Notes under the pieces: generated by a model
What the model saw: the letters and a program-made list of their open reading frames with translations, nothing else
Database searches by the model: none
Told to the model about the DNA's origin: nothing
Program-made: the position numbers and the translations under genes
Shown here: in pieces, positions 17,644-26,618 of the stretch
How the letters are laid out: each line of letters begins with the position of its first letter
Numbering within the stretch: the stretch's first letter is position 1
NCBI GenBank assembly: GCA_001770775.1
Contig: MESA01000007.1
Span: 179,274 to 243,273, forward strand
Source: Burkholderiales bacterium RIFCSPHIGHO2_12_FULL_63_20
GTDB taxonomy: Bacteria > Pseudomonadota > Gammaproteobacteria > Burkholderiales > Burkholderiaceae_C
Length of the DNA stretch: 64,000 bases
Reading direction: 5' to 3'

Positions 17644-18683
17644 GCCAAACCTGCGTCATCCGGAGCCTCGGCCCTCGGGCTCCCTTCGCCGCGCACGCCT
17701 TCGTCCTGGCGACGCGGCTCACGCGCGGTCGGCACACGGCTCTCATGCCCGCCGAGCCAGGGCGCCTGGTGGCCCATGGCGCCAGCCGCCCGCTCCCAAC
17801 GCGCCTCCACCGTGGCATCCACCAAGGCGATGTCTGAATCCACCAGACACCCCCCGCGCCGAATCGACGCATCCGCCACCAGGCGTGCGCCCCTCGACTG
17901 CAAGATCTCATCCAGGCGCCCCTGCACCACCGCGTGATCCTCCGGATGCAGGCGCACCACGATCTGACGCGCAGAACTCAGCAGCGCAGACAAGGCCTCC
18001 TCGGCCACCTCGACCACCAATTCAGGCCGCTCGATCAGCTCGCTGCGCACCACCTGTCGCGCCAGCTCCAACGACACACCCGCCACACGACCCGCGAGCT
18101 GCTGCTCCAGGGCATCCAGACGTTGCTGCATCGCATCGACGAGCGCGCCCACCTGCTCGTTCATGTAGTGGGCCATCTGTTCCGACTGAGCCTGCTTGTA
18201 GGTCTCCAGTGCGGCCAGACCGTTGCGGTAACCATCCTGATAGCCGCTCTGGCGAGCCGACTCGATCAGAGCATCCAAGTCCGGTGCCGGTTCAGCTGCT
18301 GCCTGTGCTGCTGCACGTGCCGCCTCGGCGGCCTGAGCCTGAGCCAATGCTTCGGCCTCTGCCTGGCCCGGCACCCCCCCCACAATCGGGCGCCAATTTG
18401 GAGGCCGCGGCGTGGCCGCGCTGGCGACAGGCGCCGCACCCGGCGCTGCCGGCTTGCCCCCAGGTTGGCCCGTCTTCATCGTCGGGCGAATTTCGGCGGC
18501 CGCACGCTCGGCCAGGGTCGGCTTGCGCACGCCCCCTTCTTCCGGCGCGCTCGGTGCCTGTGGTTGCTCAAACGTCTCCGGATTCCAGGCTGCAAAGGCA
18601 CCCAGCTCTTCACGGGGAATGAAACGTGCGTACGGGTTGGAGGGCGATCCGCCCCCCGGCTGGCCAGGCTTAGACGTACTCAT
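17640..18683 (-). CDS. fliH: Flagellar assembly protein FliH
   Basis: This 347-residue protein has a long Pro/Ala-rich N-terminal region (~120 residues, beginning [12 protein letters not shown]), an Ala-rich heptad stretch, and the FliH C-terminal domain around [14 protein letters not shown] to [12 protein letters not shown]. It regulates the FliI ATPase and tethers it to FliN. Start ATG 18683 has GGAGG five bases upstream and lies 14 bases inside the end of fliG; an in-frame GTG five codons earlier is less likely. The C-terminal ~45 residues after ARWERAAG are charged and variable. Confidence 0.93.
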   Translation of the reverse strand: MSTSKPGQPGGGSPSNPYARFIPREELGAFAAWNPETFEQPQAPSAPEEGGVRKPTLAERAAAEIRPTMKTGQPGGKPAAPGAAPVASAATPRPPNWRPIVGGVPGQAEAEALAQAQAAEAARAAAQAAAEPAPDLDALIESARQSGYQDGYRNGLAALETYKQAQSEQMAHYMNEQVGALVDAMQQRLDALEQQLAGRVAGVSLELARQVVRSELIERPELVVEVAEEALSALLSSARQIVVRLHPEDHAVVQGRLDEILQSRGARLVADASIRRGGCLVDSDIALVDATVEARWERAAGAMGHQAPWLGGHESRVPTAREPRRQDEGVRGEGSPRAEAPDDAGLA

Positions 18684-19665
18684 CGTCGCCTCCACCACCC
18701 ATCACGATCTGGCCTTCATCTGCCAGACGGCGCACGATCTTGAGCAACTCCTTCTGCTCAGCCTCGACCTCGGACAGCTTGACCGGCCCACGTGACTCCA
18801 GATCTTCGCGCAGCGTCTCTGCGGCGCGCGACGACATGTTCTTGAACACCTTCTCGCGAATCTCTGGCGACGCCCCTTTGAGCGCAATGATGAGCGACTC
18901 GGTCTGCACTTCTTTGAGCAGCGACTGGAAGCCCTTGTCATCGAGCTTGATCAAATCGTCGAAAGTGAACATGTTGTCCATGATCCGCTGCGCCAGGTCG
19001 CCATCGGCCTCGCGAATGTAGTCCAGCACCGAGGTCTCGATGCTCGACCCCATCATGTTGATGATCTCGGCGGCGGGCTTGACCCCACCCAGCGACGACT
19101 TGCGAATCTGCTGGCCACCAGCCAGCACCCGCGACAACACCTCGTTGAGATCCTTCAAAGCCGAAGGCTGGATGCCATCAAGCGTGGCAATGCGCACCAT
19201 CACCTCATTGCGCTGACGCTCCGGAAAGAACTTGAGCACGGACGAAGACTGATCCGGATCCAGGTGCACCAGGATGGCCGCCACGATCTGGGGGTGCTCG
19301 TTGCGCAGCAGTTCGGCCACCGAGCCCGCGTCCATCCACTTCAGGCTCTCGATGCCCGTGACGTCGCTACCCTGAATGATGCGATCAATCAGCAGATTGG
19401 CCTTGTCATCGCCCAGCGCCTTGCGCAACACCGCCTTGATGTACTCGTCGTTGTCGGCCACCAGCACGCCCATCTCGGTGGACTCTTTGGCAAAGCGGTC
19501 CAGCACATTGCCGATGCGCTCCTTGGTCACTGCCCTCATGCGGGCAATGGCCTCACCCAGATGCTGAACCTCCTTGGGCTCCAGATGCTTGAAGACCTCC
19601 GCGGCCTCCTCCTCACCCAGCGACATCAGCAGGATGGCTGCATCTTCCACACCTTTATCGTCCAT
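18670..19665 (-). CDS. fliG: Flagellar motor switch protein FliG
   Basis: This 331-residue C-ring protein interacts with the stator. It has an N-terminal FliF-binding domain (AAILLMSLGEEEAAEVFKHL), a middle domain with EHPQIVAAILVHLDP (the EHPQ motif that binds FliM), and a C-terminal torque domain with the charged helix near SRAAETLREDLESRGPV. Length is normal. It lies 15 bases after fliF. Confidence 0.97.
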   Translation of the reverse strand: MDDKGVEDAAILLMSLGEEEAAEVFKHLEPKEVQHLGEAIARMRAVTKERIGNVLDRFAKESTEMGVLVADNDEYIKAVLRKALGDDKANLLIDRIIQGSDVTGIESLKWMDAGSVAELLRNEHPQIVAAILVHLDPDQSSSVLKFFPERQRNEVMVRIATLDGIQPSALKDLNEVLSRVLAGGQQIRKSSLGGVKPAAEIINMMGSSIETSVLDYIREADGDLAQRIMDNMFTFDDLIKLDDKGFQSLLKEVQTESLIIALKGASPEIREKVFKNMSSRAAETLREDLESRGPVKLSEVEAEQKELLKIVRRLADEGQIVMGGGGDDEYV

Positions 19666-19680
19666 GACGCGCGTCCTTGC

Positions 19681-21414
19681 TCAATTGTTCATCCAGCCAC
19701 GCACCACATTGGCAAGCGCCTGCGGATTGCCCCGAGCCAAGGCACGCGCGGATTCAAGTCGACGGTCGGTACCAGGAGCCTCCAGCGCGGTCAGCGGCTG
19801 ACCATCCGGCCCCAGCACCATCCCCATACCGTTCAAAGCGGGCAACTCCTGTGCATCGTCGACCACAGCGCTAAGCTTACCTTGTTCCAAATCGTCCACC
19901 GGCACCGGCCGTGCAGCCTTGATGGCCGGGCGAATGGCACCAAACACCACAATCAAGGCAGCCAGGGTCAAGGCACCGGGCACGGCCAAGGTGCGAATCA
20001 GGTCCACCGTCTCAGGCTGCTGCCACATGGGGGTGTCAACCGGCTCGTCCTTGACGACCTGGAACGGCGTGTTCACCACCTTGATCGAATCACCGCGGCG
20101 GTCATCCACGCCAATCGCTTCCCGCACCAGGGCTGTCAACTTCTCCAGCTCCTCGTCGGGAATCGGCTGCGTCGTGGTCTTGCCCTTCGCATCGGTGATC
20201 GTGCGGTGGTTCAGCACCACAGCCGCGTTCAAGCGCTTGATGTTGCCCGTGGCGCTGCGTGTCACGCGCACCGTCTTGTCCACCTCGTAGTTGGTCACAG
20301 CCTCACGCCTGCCGCTGCTCAATGCACTCCCGTTGACCTGGGCTGCTTGCAGTGGCGCCGAGGCACCGTTGATCGGCGCGGTGGCCGGCACAGGCGGCTG
20401 GTTGGTGGTGGCACCCGGCACGCCAGCGGCCGTGGCCCCCGTACTGCCGGACTGCTCGCTCGTCTGCTGGCTGCGCACCGTGGCCTGGGCTTGCGCGCCC
20501 TGGTTAGGCTTGTACTCTTCGGCGGTGGACTCGGTCTGCGAAAAATCCAGCTCGGCCGTCACCTGCGCCCGCAGGTTCTCCTTGCCCACCACCGGCTCCA
20601 GAATGTCCCGAATGCGCTGGGCATAGTTGGTCTCGATCTGGCGCACGTACTGCAACTGCTGTGCATCCAGCCCGGCGTGGTCCACGCCTTCTTGCGGCCC
20701 GGACAGCAAAGCGCCCGTCTGGTCCACGATGCTCACCGCCTTGGGCGACATCTCCGGCACGCTCGACGACACCAGATGCACGATGCCAGCAATCTGACCG
20801 CGGTCCAGGGTGCGTCCGGTGTACAGCGTCAGCACCACCGACGCCGAGGCCTTTTGCTGCTCACGGAAAAAACCGTTCTGATTGGGCAAAGCCAGGTGAA
20901 CGCGTGCGCTTTGCACACTCGACAAGGCCTGGATGGAGCGCACCAGCTCTCCTTCCAACCCCCGCTGGAAATTCAAACGCTCCTGAAACTGGGTCGTGCC
21001 GAACTTCTGGTTCTCCATCAGCTCGAAACCCACCACGGAGCCCTTGGGCAAGCCAGCCGAAGCCAGCTTCAAACGCACATCGTGCACCTTCTCGGCCGGC
21101 ACCAGAATGGCCGCGCCCCCATCGGCGTGCTTGTAAGGCACCTGCATCTGCTGCAACTGCGCCAGGATGGCCCCGCCGTCCTTGTCAGACAGATTGGTGT
21201 ACAGAACGCGGTAGTCCCCTTCGCGCCCCCACAGCATCATCGCCACGAAAATAGCCACGATGGCGGCAATCCCGCCCCCCAGCATCAGCTTGCGCTGAAC
21301 CGGCAAAGCCATCACCCGCTGGGCAAAGCCGGGCGGCTGGGACGCGTTCGCATCCAGCACCTGATTGGGTGACAGCGGCGCGACGGACTGAGGTTGAGTG
21401 ACGGAGACTTCCAT
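19681..21414 (-). CDS. fliF: Flagellar MS-ring protein FliF
   Basis: This 577-residue inner-membrane ring protein has an N-terminal helix (about residues 43-64), periplasmic ring-building domains, a disordered Gln/Ala/Pro-rich loop near 330-380, a C-terminal helix (about 472-494) and a cytoplasmic FliG-binding tail ending ANVVRGWMNN. Start ATG 21414 was chosen; an in-frame GTG 15 codons upstream would add an unusual His/Cys/Arg stretch. It is the first gene of the minus-strand operon and diverges from fliE. Confidence 0.95.
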   Translation of the reverse strand: MEVSVTQPQSVAPLSPNQVLDANASQPPGFAQRVMALPVQRKLMLGGGIAAIVAIFVAMMLWGREGDYRVLYTNLSDKDGGAILAQLQQMQVPYKHADGGAAILVPAEKVHDVRLKLASAGLPKGSVVGFELMENQKFGTTQFQERLNFQRGLEGELVRSIQALSSVQSARVHLALPNQNGFFREQQKASASVVLTLYTGRTLDRGQIAGIVHLVSSSVPEMSPKAVSIVDQTGALLSGPQEGVDHAGLDAQQLQYVRQIETNYAQRIRDILEPVVGKENLRAQVTAELDFSQTESTAEEYKPNQGAQAQATVRSQQTSEQSGSTGATAAGVPGATTNQPPVPATAPINGASAPLQAAQVNGSALSSGRREAVTNYEVDKTVRVTRSATGNIKRLNAAVVLNHRTITDAKGKTTTQPIPDEELEKLTALVREAIGVDDRRGDSIKVVNTPFQVVKDEPVDTPMWQQPETVDLIRTLAVPGALTLAALIVVFGAIRPAIKAARPVPVDDLEQGKLSAVVDDAQELPALNGMGMVLGPDGQPLTALEAPGTDRRLESARALARGNPQALANVVRGWMNN

Positions 21415-21519
21415 GGGGCGACATGATGCATGGGATTGCGCACCGAACCGATTCGGCACTTCAACCCACCTTGGCAGGTCCTGATTATTGAGAGTTCCCG
21501 CCCCCTCTGTGGCCGAAAC

Positions 21520-21535
21520 AGCCCCCGAATTGCCA
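21520..21535 (-). promoter_or_regulatory. Possible sigma-54-type promoter for fliF
   Basis: Reading the minus strand, TGGCAATTCGGGGGCT has the invariant GG and GC dinucleotides of -24/-12 elements at the right spacing and the TGGCA core, about 105 bases upstream of the fliF ATG. The middle does not match the TTGC part well, and many Burkholderiales drive flagellar genes through FlhDC and sigma-70 instead, so this is tentative. Confidence 0.3.
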
Positions 21536-21580
21536 ACTTCTTCGGCGCATCACCTTGCCAGCCCCCCGCTAGAGTGCGAA

Positions 21581-21601
21581 GTGTGGTGATCGGCACCACA
21601 C
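21581..21601. repeat. Perfect 8-bp inverted repeat upstream of fliE
   Basis: GTGTGGTG, a 5-base spacer, then CACCACAC, ending 22 bases before the fliE ATG. In RNA it would fold into a strong hairpin just ahead of the ribosome-binding region. As DNA it has the form of a dimer-binding operator. It lies in the shared fliE/fliF control region. Confidence 0.55.
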
Positions 21602-21623
21602 CTTCGCCGGACAGATCCGTACC

Positions 21624-21974
21624 ATGGACCTCAAACTCAAGCCCTTTGACTTCGCACAGGCCGCCACCAAGGCTGGCATGGCCGACGTCGCGCGCCGGGT
21701 CGAGGCCAACACCCGCCTGGCATCGACCGGCAGCGCGGCTGCGGTCGAGAAGCCCAGCTTTCAAAACGCCTTTGCTGGCGCGCTGAGCTCCATCAGCCAG
21801 GCGCAGGCCACGGCCTCCACCATGCAGCGTGAAGTCCAGTTTGACAACCCCACTGTCAGCCTGGAAGAAACCATGATCGCGATGCAGAAGTCCCAACTGG
21901 GATTCCAGTCGGCCGTTCAAGTGCGCAACAAACTCGTTCAGGCGTATACCGATATCATGAACATGCAGGTTTGA
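21624..21974 (+). CDS. fliE: Flagellar hook-basal body protein FliE
   Basis: This 116-residue protein joins the MS ring to the rod and export gate. The family region covers FQNAFAGALSSISQAQ to the end, with NPTVSLEETMIAMQKSQLGF and the terminal VRNKLVQAYTDIMNMQV. It is transcribed away from fliF. The MFS gene begins 22 bases after its stop and may be read through from the same promoter, because no terminator is visible between them. Confidence 0.96.
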   Translation: MDLKLKPFDFAQAATKAGMADVARRVEANTRLASTGSAAAVEKPSFQNAFAGALSSISQAQATASTMQREVQFDNPTVSLEETMIAMQKSQLGFQSAVQVRNKLVQAYTDIMNMQV

Positions 21975-21996
21975 GCCCCACGCTCGCCTGCCTGCC

Positions 21997-23217
21997 ATGC
22001 CATCATCCTCCCGCCCCCTGCCACTGGTGCAACTGCTGCTGTGTGGCGCGCTCGTCGTCACCCTCTCCATGGGCATCCGCCACGCCTTCGGACTGTGGCT
22101 GCAACCCATCACCATGGCGCACGGCTGGTCGCGAGAGGATTTTTCCCTGGCCCTGGCGCTGCAGAACCTGGTCTGGGGCGCGGCCGGCCCCTTCGTGGGC
22201 TGGTGGGCCGACCGCGGTGGCGCGTTCAAGGCCTTGTGGGCCGGCGGCATCCTCTACGCGCTCGGTCTGTTCGGCATGGCCACCACCACCGAGCATCTGC
22301 CCTTCCTGCTGACCACCGGCGTCACCATCGGCCTGGCGCAGGCCTGCTGCACCTACTCGGTCATCTACGGCATCATCGGCCGCAACATCAGCGCCCAACA
22401 ACGCTCCTGGGCCATGGGCATCACGGCCGCCGCCGGCTCGTTTGGCCAGTTCCTCATGGTGCCCCTGGCCAGCACCCTGCTGCACCGCATGGATTGGTCG
22501 GCCGCCCTGATGGCCCTGGCCCTGTCCGCCCTGCTCATTGGCCCCATCGCTTTCGGGCTGCGCGAAGCCCCTGAGGCCGCACCCAACGCCAGCGCCCCGC
22601 CACCCCAACCGGCCTCGGCCGCCCTGCGCGACGCCTTCGGTCACCGTGACTTTCTGCTGCTGACCGCAGGCTACTTCGTCTGCGGTTTCCAGGTCGCCTT
22701 CATCGGTATCCACCTGCCCAGCTACCTCAAAGACCAGCAGCTCGGCCCCGAAGTCGCCACCACGGCCCTCGCGCTCATCGGCCTGTTCAACGTCATCGGC
22801 ACCTATGCCGCCGGCGCCCTCGGGCAGCGGCTGCGCAAAAACTGGATCCTCTCGGGCATCTACCTGACCCGCGCCGTGGTCATGATCGTGTTCATCAGCC
22901 TGCCCCTGTCACCGCTGAGCGTGGGCGTGTTCGCTGCCGTGATGGGCACGCTCTGGCTGTCCACCGTGCCCCCCACCAATGCCGTGGTCGCCCAGATGCA
23001 CGGCGTGCGACACCTGTCCATGCTGGGCGGCATCGTGTTCTTTTCACATCAGATCGGTTCGTTCATGGGCGTGTGGCTGGCCGGACGCCTCTACGATGCC
23101 ACCGGAAGCTACCAGGTCGTGTGGTGGCTGGCCATTGCGTTGGGAGTGGTCGCCTCAGCGTTGAACTTCCCCATCCGGGAGCATCAAACCCCCGTGCCCC
23201 GCACGGTCACCCTCTGA
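21997..23217 (+). CDS. MFS transporter (oxalate/formate antiporter-like group)
   Basis: This 406-residue protein has twelve hydrophobic segments in two halves, with the MFS signature loop GWWADRGGAFKALWAGG after helix 2 and a loop of about 20 Ala/Pro-rich residues in the middle. The family moves small molecules with a proton or counter-ion. The sequence (HAFGLWLQPITMAHGWSRED) is of the YnfM/oxalate-formate/monocarboxylate-like type common in Burkholderiales, but the substrate cannot be read from it. No flagellar role is implied despite its position after fliE. Confidence 0.88.
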   Translation: MPSSSRPLPLVQLLLCGALVVTLSMGIRHAFGLWLQPITMAHGWSREDFSLALALQNLVWGAAGPFVGWWADRGGAFKALWAGGILYALGLFGMATTTEHLPFLLTTGVTIGLAQACCTYSVIYGIIGRNISAQQRSWAMGITAAAGSFGQFLMVPLASTLLHRMDWSAALMALALSALLIGPIAFGLREAPEAAPNASAPPPQPASAALRDAFGHRDFLLLTAGYFVCGFQVAFIGIHLPSYLKDQQLGPEVATTALALIGLFNVIGTYAAGALGQRLRKNWILSGIYLTRAVVMIVFISLPLSPLSVGVFAAVMGTLWLSTVPPTNAVVAQMHGVRHLSMLGGIVFFSHQIGSFMGVWLAGRLYDATGSYQVVWWLAIALGVVASALNFPIREHQTPVPRTVTL

Positions 23218-23226
23218 AACTGAGAC

Positions 23227-23358
23227 ATGCTGGAGCGCCGCCACCGCATCGCCCTGGGCTACCTCGCTGCCGCCGTGGCGCTCGCGCTCGTGTTCTCGCT
23301 GTACTTTTCACCCGATCTGATCGTCGATCTGGCCGGACGCATCTGGAGTTGCTTCTGA
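23227..23358 (+). CDS. Small single-span membrane protein (43 residues)
   Basis: A short frame begins with ATG ten bases after the MFS stop and encodes MLERRHRIALGYLAAAVALA, then LVFSLYFSPDLIVDLAGRIWSCF. It is a positively charged start, one clear membrane helix (about residues 9-28) and a short C-terminal segment ending in Cys-Phe. GC-rich codon choice matches its neighbours. It ends 62 bases before dapA. Its function is unknown; comparison with other Burkholderiales genomes would decide whether it is real. Confidence 0.55.
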   Translation: MLERRHRIALGYLAAAVALALVFSLYFSPDLIVDLAGRIWSCF

Positions 23359-23420
23359 CGAAGCCCCTACCCAGATCCGCGCTTTCAGCCCATTAGAATG
23401 ATCAGATAGAAGGAATCACC

Positions 23421-24302
23421 ATGAAACCCATTTTTGGCAGCATCGTCGCCCTGGTCACGCCCCTGTTCGAAGACGGCAACGTCGATTACGACAGCCTGCG
23501 CAAACTGATCGACTGGCACATCGCTGAAGGCACCAACTGCATCGGCGTGGTGGGCACCACGGGCGAATCCCCGACCGTGTCCGTCGAGGAGCACTGCGAA
23601 ATCATCCGTGTGGCCGTTGAGCAAGCCGCTGGCCGCGTGCCCATCATGGCCGGCGCGGGTGCCAACTCCACCCGTGAAGCCATCGAGCTGAGCAAGTTTG
23701 CCAAGAAGGTCGGCGCTGACTGCACCCTGCAGGTCGTGCCGTACTACAACAAGCCCACGCAAGAAGGCATCTACCAGCACTTCAAGGCCATCGTCGAGGC
23801 GGTTGACATCCCCGTGGTGCTCTACAACGTGCCCGGCCGCACCGTAGCCGATATGCTGCCCGAAACCGCCCTGCGACTGGCTCAGTTGCCCGGCATCATC
23901 GGCATCAAAGAAGCCACCGGCAACCTCGACCGTGCTGCCTGGCTGATCAAGCAGGCGCCCAAGGGCTTCTCCATCTTCTCGGGCGACGACCCCACGGCCG
24001 TTCACCTGATGACCATGGGTGGTCACGGCAACATCAGCGTCACCGCCAACGTCGCCCCGCGCGACATGGCCGAGCTGTGCAAGGCCGCCATGGCGCAAGA
24101 TGCCAAGCGCGCCATTGAGCTGCACATGAAGCTGCTGCCGCTACACAAGCAACTGTTTGTCGAGCCGAACCCGATTCCCGTCAAGTGGGCCCTGGCCCAC
24201 ATGGGCAAGACCGGTGGCGCGCTGCGTCTGCCTTTGACGCCCCTGACGCCAGCTTCGCAAGAACTGGTCAAGGCCGCCCTGCACGAGTCCGGGGTGTTGT
24301 AA
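23421..24302 (+). CDS. dapA: 4-hydroxy-tetrahydrodipicolinate synthase
   Basis: This 293-residue aldolase condenses pyruvate with aspartate semialdehyde, the first committed step to lysine and meso-diaminopimelate. It has GTTGES at 45-50, Y135 in [10 protein letters not shown], and the Schiff-base lysine K163 in [14 protein letters not shown] lies seven bases upstream of the ATG. bamC follows 63 bases later, as in many proteobacteria where bamC (nlpB, dapX) is co-transcribed with dapA. Confidence 0.97.
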   Translation: MKPIFGSIVALVTPLFEDGNVDYDSLRKLIDWHIAEGTNCIGVVGTTGESPTVSVEEHCEIIRVAVEQAAGRVPIMAGAGANSTREAIELSKFAKKVGADCTLQVVPYYNKPTQEGIYQHFKAIVEAVDIPVVLYNVPGRTVADMLPETALRLAQLPGIIGIKEATGNLDRAAWLIKQAPKGFSIFSGDDPTAVHLMTMGGHGNISVTANVAPRDMAELCKAAMAQDAKRAIELHMKLLPLHKQLFVEPNPIPVKWALAHMGKTGGALRLPLTPLTPASQELVKAALHESGVL

Positions 24303-24365
24303 CCCCTCCGATCCTGACTTCCTCCCGACCCACAGGCGTCGGGATCTGACCTTCACGCACCGCAC

Positions 24366-25514
24366 ATGCCGAACACACCTCGTCAATCGACACCCCTCGT
24401 TCTGGGCGCCACGCTGGCGTCCTTGCTGCTGGTCTCCGGCTGCTCCACCATCAACGACGCCCTCGGTGGCGACAAGGTGGACTACCGCACCAGCGGCGCC
24501 AAAACCGTGCGTCTGGATGTGCCACCCGACCTGAGCCAGTTGCCAGGTCAGGTCCGTTACAACCAACTGCCATCGGCATCCATCAGCGCCAGCACACTCA
24601 CCCGCGCTGAGGCAGCAGCCACCAGCGGCCAGACCTCTGTGGCCGTGGCCACCAAAGGTGGCGTGAAACTGGAACGCCAGGGACAGAACCGTTGGTTGGT
24701 GGTTGATCAACCTGCCGACAAGGTGTGGAACCAGGTCAGCAAGTTCTGGGAAGACAACGGCTTCAGCCTGGCGGTCAACCAGCCCGAAGTCGGCGTGATG
24801 GAAACCACCTGGGCCGAGAACCGCGCCAAGGTGCCCAAGGACGGCCTGATCCGCCAAACCCTGGGTCGCGTGTTCGACATGCTCTACGACACCGGCGAGC
24901 GTGACATGTACCGCACCCGCATCGAACGGACCGCGAACGGCACCGAGGTCTACGTGACCCATCGCGGCATGAGCGAAGAATACGAAGACAGCAAGAAAGA
25001 GCGGACCACCTGGCGCACGCGCCCGAGCGATCCGGGCCTGGAAGCTGAAATGCTGTCGCGCCTGATGATCGTTTTGGGGGGCACTCAGGAAGAGGCCGAC
25101 GCCCTCAAGCGCGATTCGACCCGAGCCGCTGCTGCGCCTGCAACCACCCCCAACATCGCTCAACTCAATGCCCAAGGCAATGGCCTGACGGTGGCGGCCG
25201 ACCCGGACACCACTTGGCGTCGCGTTGGCCTGGCCCTGGATCGCAGCGGTTTCACCGTCGAAAATCGTGACCGCCTTCAAGGCAGCTTCGAAGTGCGCCT
25301 GTCCGCCAACGACCCCACCGCCAGCAAGCCAGGCTTCTTCTCACGCCTGTTCGGCGCCGATGACAAGAGCGGAGGTGGTCTGAGCCGCTATCAGGTGAAG
25401 GTGCAAGGCCAAGGCAACAACAGCGTGGTGAATGTGCTCGACGAGCAAGGCAAAGCCGCCACCAGCGCCACTGGCAAGCGCATTGCGCAACAGTTGCTGA
25501 CTGAACTCAACTGA
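24366..25514 (+). CDS. bamC: Outer-membrane protein assembly factor BamC
   Basis: This 382-residue outer-membrane lipoprotein has a signal peptide ending in lipobox LVSGC with Cys26 to be lipidated. A flexible stretch with LDVPPDLSQLPGQVRY (the part that binds BamD) follows, then two helix-grip domains (around VWNQVSKFWEDNGF and TWRRVGLALDRSGF). It is part of the BAM complex that inserts beta-barrel proteins. A Rho-independent terminator follows at 25570-25602. Confidence 0.94.
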   Translation: MPNTPRQSTPLVLGATLASLLLVSGCSTINDALGGDKVDYRTSGAKTVRLDVPPDLSQLPGQVRYNQLPSASISASTLTRAEAAATSGQTSVAVATKGGVKLERQGQNRWLVVDQPADKVWNQVSKFWEDNGFSLAVNQPEVGVMETTWAENRAKVPKDGLIRQTLGRVFDMLYDTGERDMYRTRIERTANGTEVYVTHRGMSEEYEDSKKERTTWRTRPSDPGLEAEMLSRLMIVLGGTQEEADALKRDSTRAAAAPATTPNIAQLNAQGNGLTVAADPDTTWRRVGLALDRSGFTVENRDRLQGSFEVRLSANDPTASKPGFFSRLFGADDKSGGGLSRYQVKVQGQGNNSVVNVLDEQGKAATSATGKRIAQQLLTELN

Positions 25515-25569
25515 GGGGTCACACCCGGGGGAGGGCCGAGAGCCACCCAGGCGCCCCTCACAAAAATAC

Positions 25570-25602
25570 AAGACCCGGATGGCGCAAGCCCCCGGGTCTT
25601 TT
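25570..25602 (+). terminator. Rho-independent terminator after bamC
   Basis: A 9-bp perfect stem AAGACCCGG / CCGGGTCTT with a 13-base loop, followed by TTTT. It lies 56 bases past the bamC stop. Confidence 0.8.
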
Positions 25603-25633
25603 CATATGCTGCACGCACGAAGCGTTCAGACAT

Positions 25634-25664
25634 AAAAAAAGCCGCTCCGAAGAGCGGCTTTTTT
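25634..25664. terminator. Bidirectional terminator between bamC and the lipoprotein gene
   Basis: GCCGCTC, a CGAA loop and GAGCGGC form a 7-bp GC stem, flanked by a run of A on the left and T on the right, so it works on both strands. It lies 17 bases after the minus-strand lipoprotein stop and backs up the bamC terminator. Confidence 0.85.
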
Positions 25665-25680
25665 CGCGACCGAACTAAGA

Positions 25681-25923
25681 TTAGTTCGAAGCGGCAGAAG
25701 CAGCTTCGACGGCTGCGGAAGCAGCGTCAACAGCAGCCGAAGCAGCGTCGGTAGCAGCCGAAGCAGCGTCCGTAGCAGCGGAAGCGGCTTCAGAAGCGGC
25801 TTCAACAGCGACGGCGACTTCGGAAGCGGCGGAAGCGGCGTCAACAGCAGCTTCTTCCTTCTTACCACAAGCAGCCAGGGCAACGGCAGCGATCAGCGAA
25901 GCCAGCAGGAGCGACTTTTTCAT
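25681..25923 (-). CDS. Small alanine-rich repeat lipoprotein
   Basis: This 80-residue protein has an N-terminal MKKSLLLASLIAAVALAAC, a lipoprotein signal with Cys19 as the lipidated residue, followed by GKKEEA. The rest is almost entirely Ala, with Asp, Glu, Ser, Val and Thr arranged as seven-residue repeats of the type AASAAxD (x = T or V), about five copies; DNA repeats of 21 bases follow the same register. It should be a long alpha-helix standing in the periplasm, loosely like Lpp/OprI in architecture though not recognisably homologous. Its own terminator follows. The function is unknown. Confidence 0.75.
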   Translation of the reverse strand: MKKSLLLASLIAAVALAACGKKEEAAVDAASAASEVAVAVEAASEAASAATDAASAATDAASAAVDAASAAVEAASAASN

Positions 25924-26039
25924 GCTTTTATCCTCAATGGAGTGTCAATAAAACCGGTGATATTGGAAATATGTGCGACGCCACACATTGGCTTCGCTCA
26001 GTATTCAGCTGCTGATTATACGGCGTATCAGGCTAACCC

Positions 26040-26591
26040 TTATAGCCCCAGCGTGGTCGGCGGTAACGCATCGTGTGAACGTTGCAAAATAACATCAACT
26101 TCACCCAACCAATCACCGATGACCGCGGGGTCCCGGGTCCACAAGCCCCGGCCCACCAGGGGTTCCAGGACTCTCAAAGCCAACCTGTCGTGTAGCACTA
26201 GCAGGGTGGGCACCGACAAGGCCAGCTCCTCTGGCGATTGGTGACACGGCACTCGATGGGCCCAGAGCTTGCGCCAGTTCACCCAGCGCGGATGCACGCG
26301 CACAAAGCTGTCATAACTCGCAGCCAGCACGTGGCAGCGTATTTCGCGCGCCGAACCCAACACCCATTGCTGGAAGGCCTCCACCACCTCCCGCTGCCCC
26401 AGCGGCCAGTGAGCGAAATCGCGATCGCTCAGGGTCATGGGACCTGGTTCCGCTGCGACCATCGCCATGGCGGCGCTGACACGATCTGAAAAATCGCGCC
26501 AACTGCTGATGCGACCGGACAGGTCCGAAATCGCCGAGGCCTCCGCCCCGACATCGGCCGCCCCCGAAGGATTCACGGTTTCTTCGCTCAT
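26040..26591 (-). CDS. Conserved hypothetical protein
   Basis: This 183-residue soluble protein has no signal peptide or membrane segment. It is rich in Trp and His (WPLGQREVVEAFQQWVLG, HPRWVNWRKLWAHRVPCHQSP) and has an Ala-rich N-terminus. I do not recognise a domain. The gene starts 27 bases after the RoxA-type gene and is probably in its operon. ATG 26591 is clear. Normal codon use for the window supports a real gene. Confidence 0.7.
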   Translation of the reverse strand: MSEETVNPSGAADVGAEASAISDLSGRISSWRDFSDRVSAAMAMVAAEPGPMTLSDRDFAHWPLGQREVVEAFQQWVLGSAREIRCHVLAASYDSFVRVHPRWVNWRKLWAHRVPCHQSPEELALSVPTLLVLHDRLALRVLEPLVGRGLWTRDPAVIGDWLGEVDVILQRSHDALPPTTLGL

Positions 26592-26618
26592 GCGTGCAAT
26601 CTTGTCACGAGCGGCACA

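Noticed and set aside
16240-17937. A 565-codon open frame on the plus strand
   Set aside because: Antisense to fliI, which has its Walker motifs.
19264-21372. A 702-codon open frame on the plus strand
   Set aside because: It is antisense to fliG and fliF and is rich in His and Gln, typical of a shadow.
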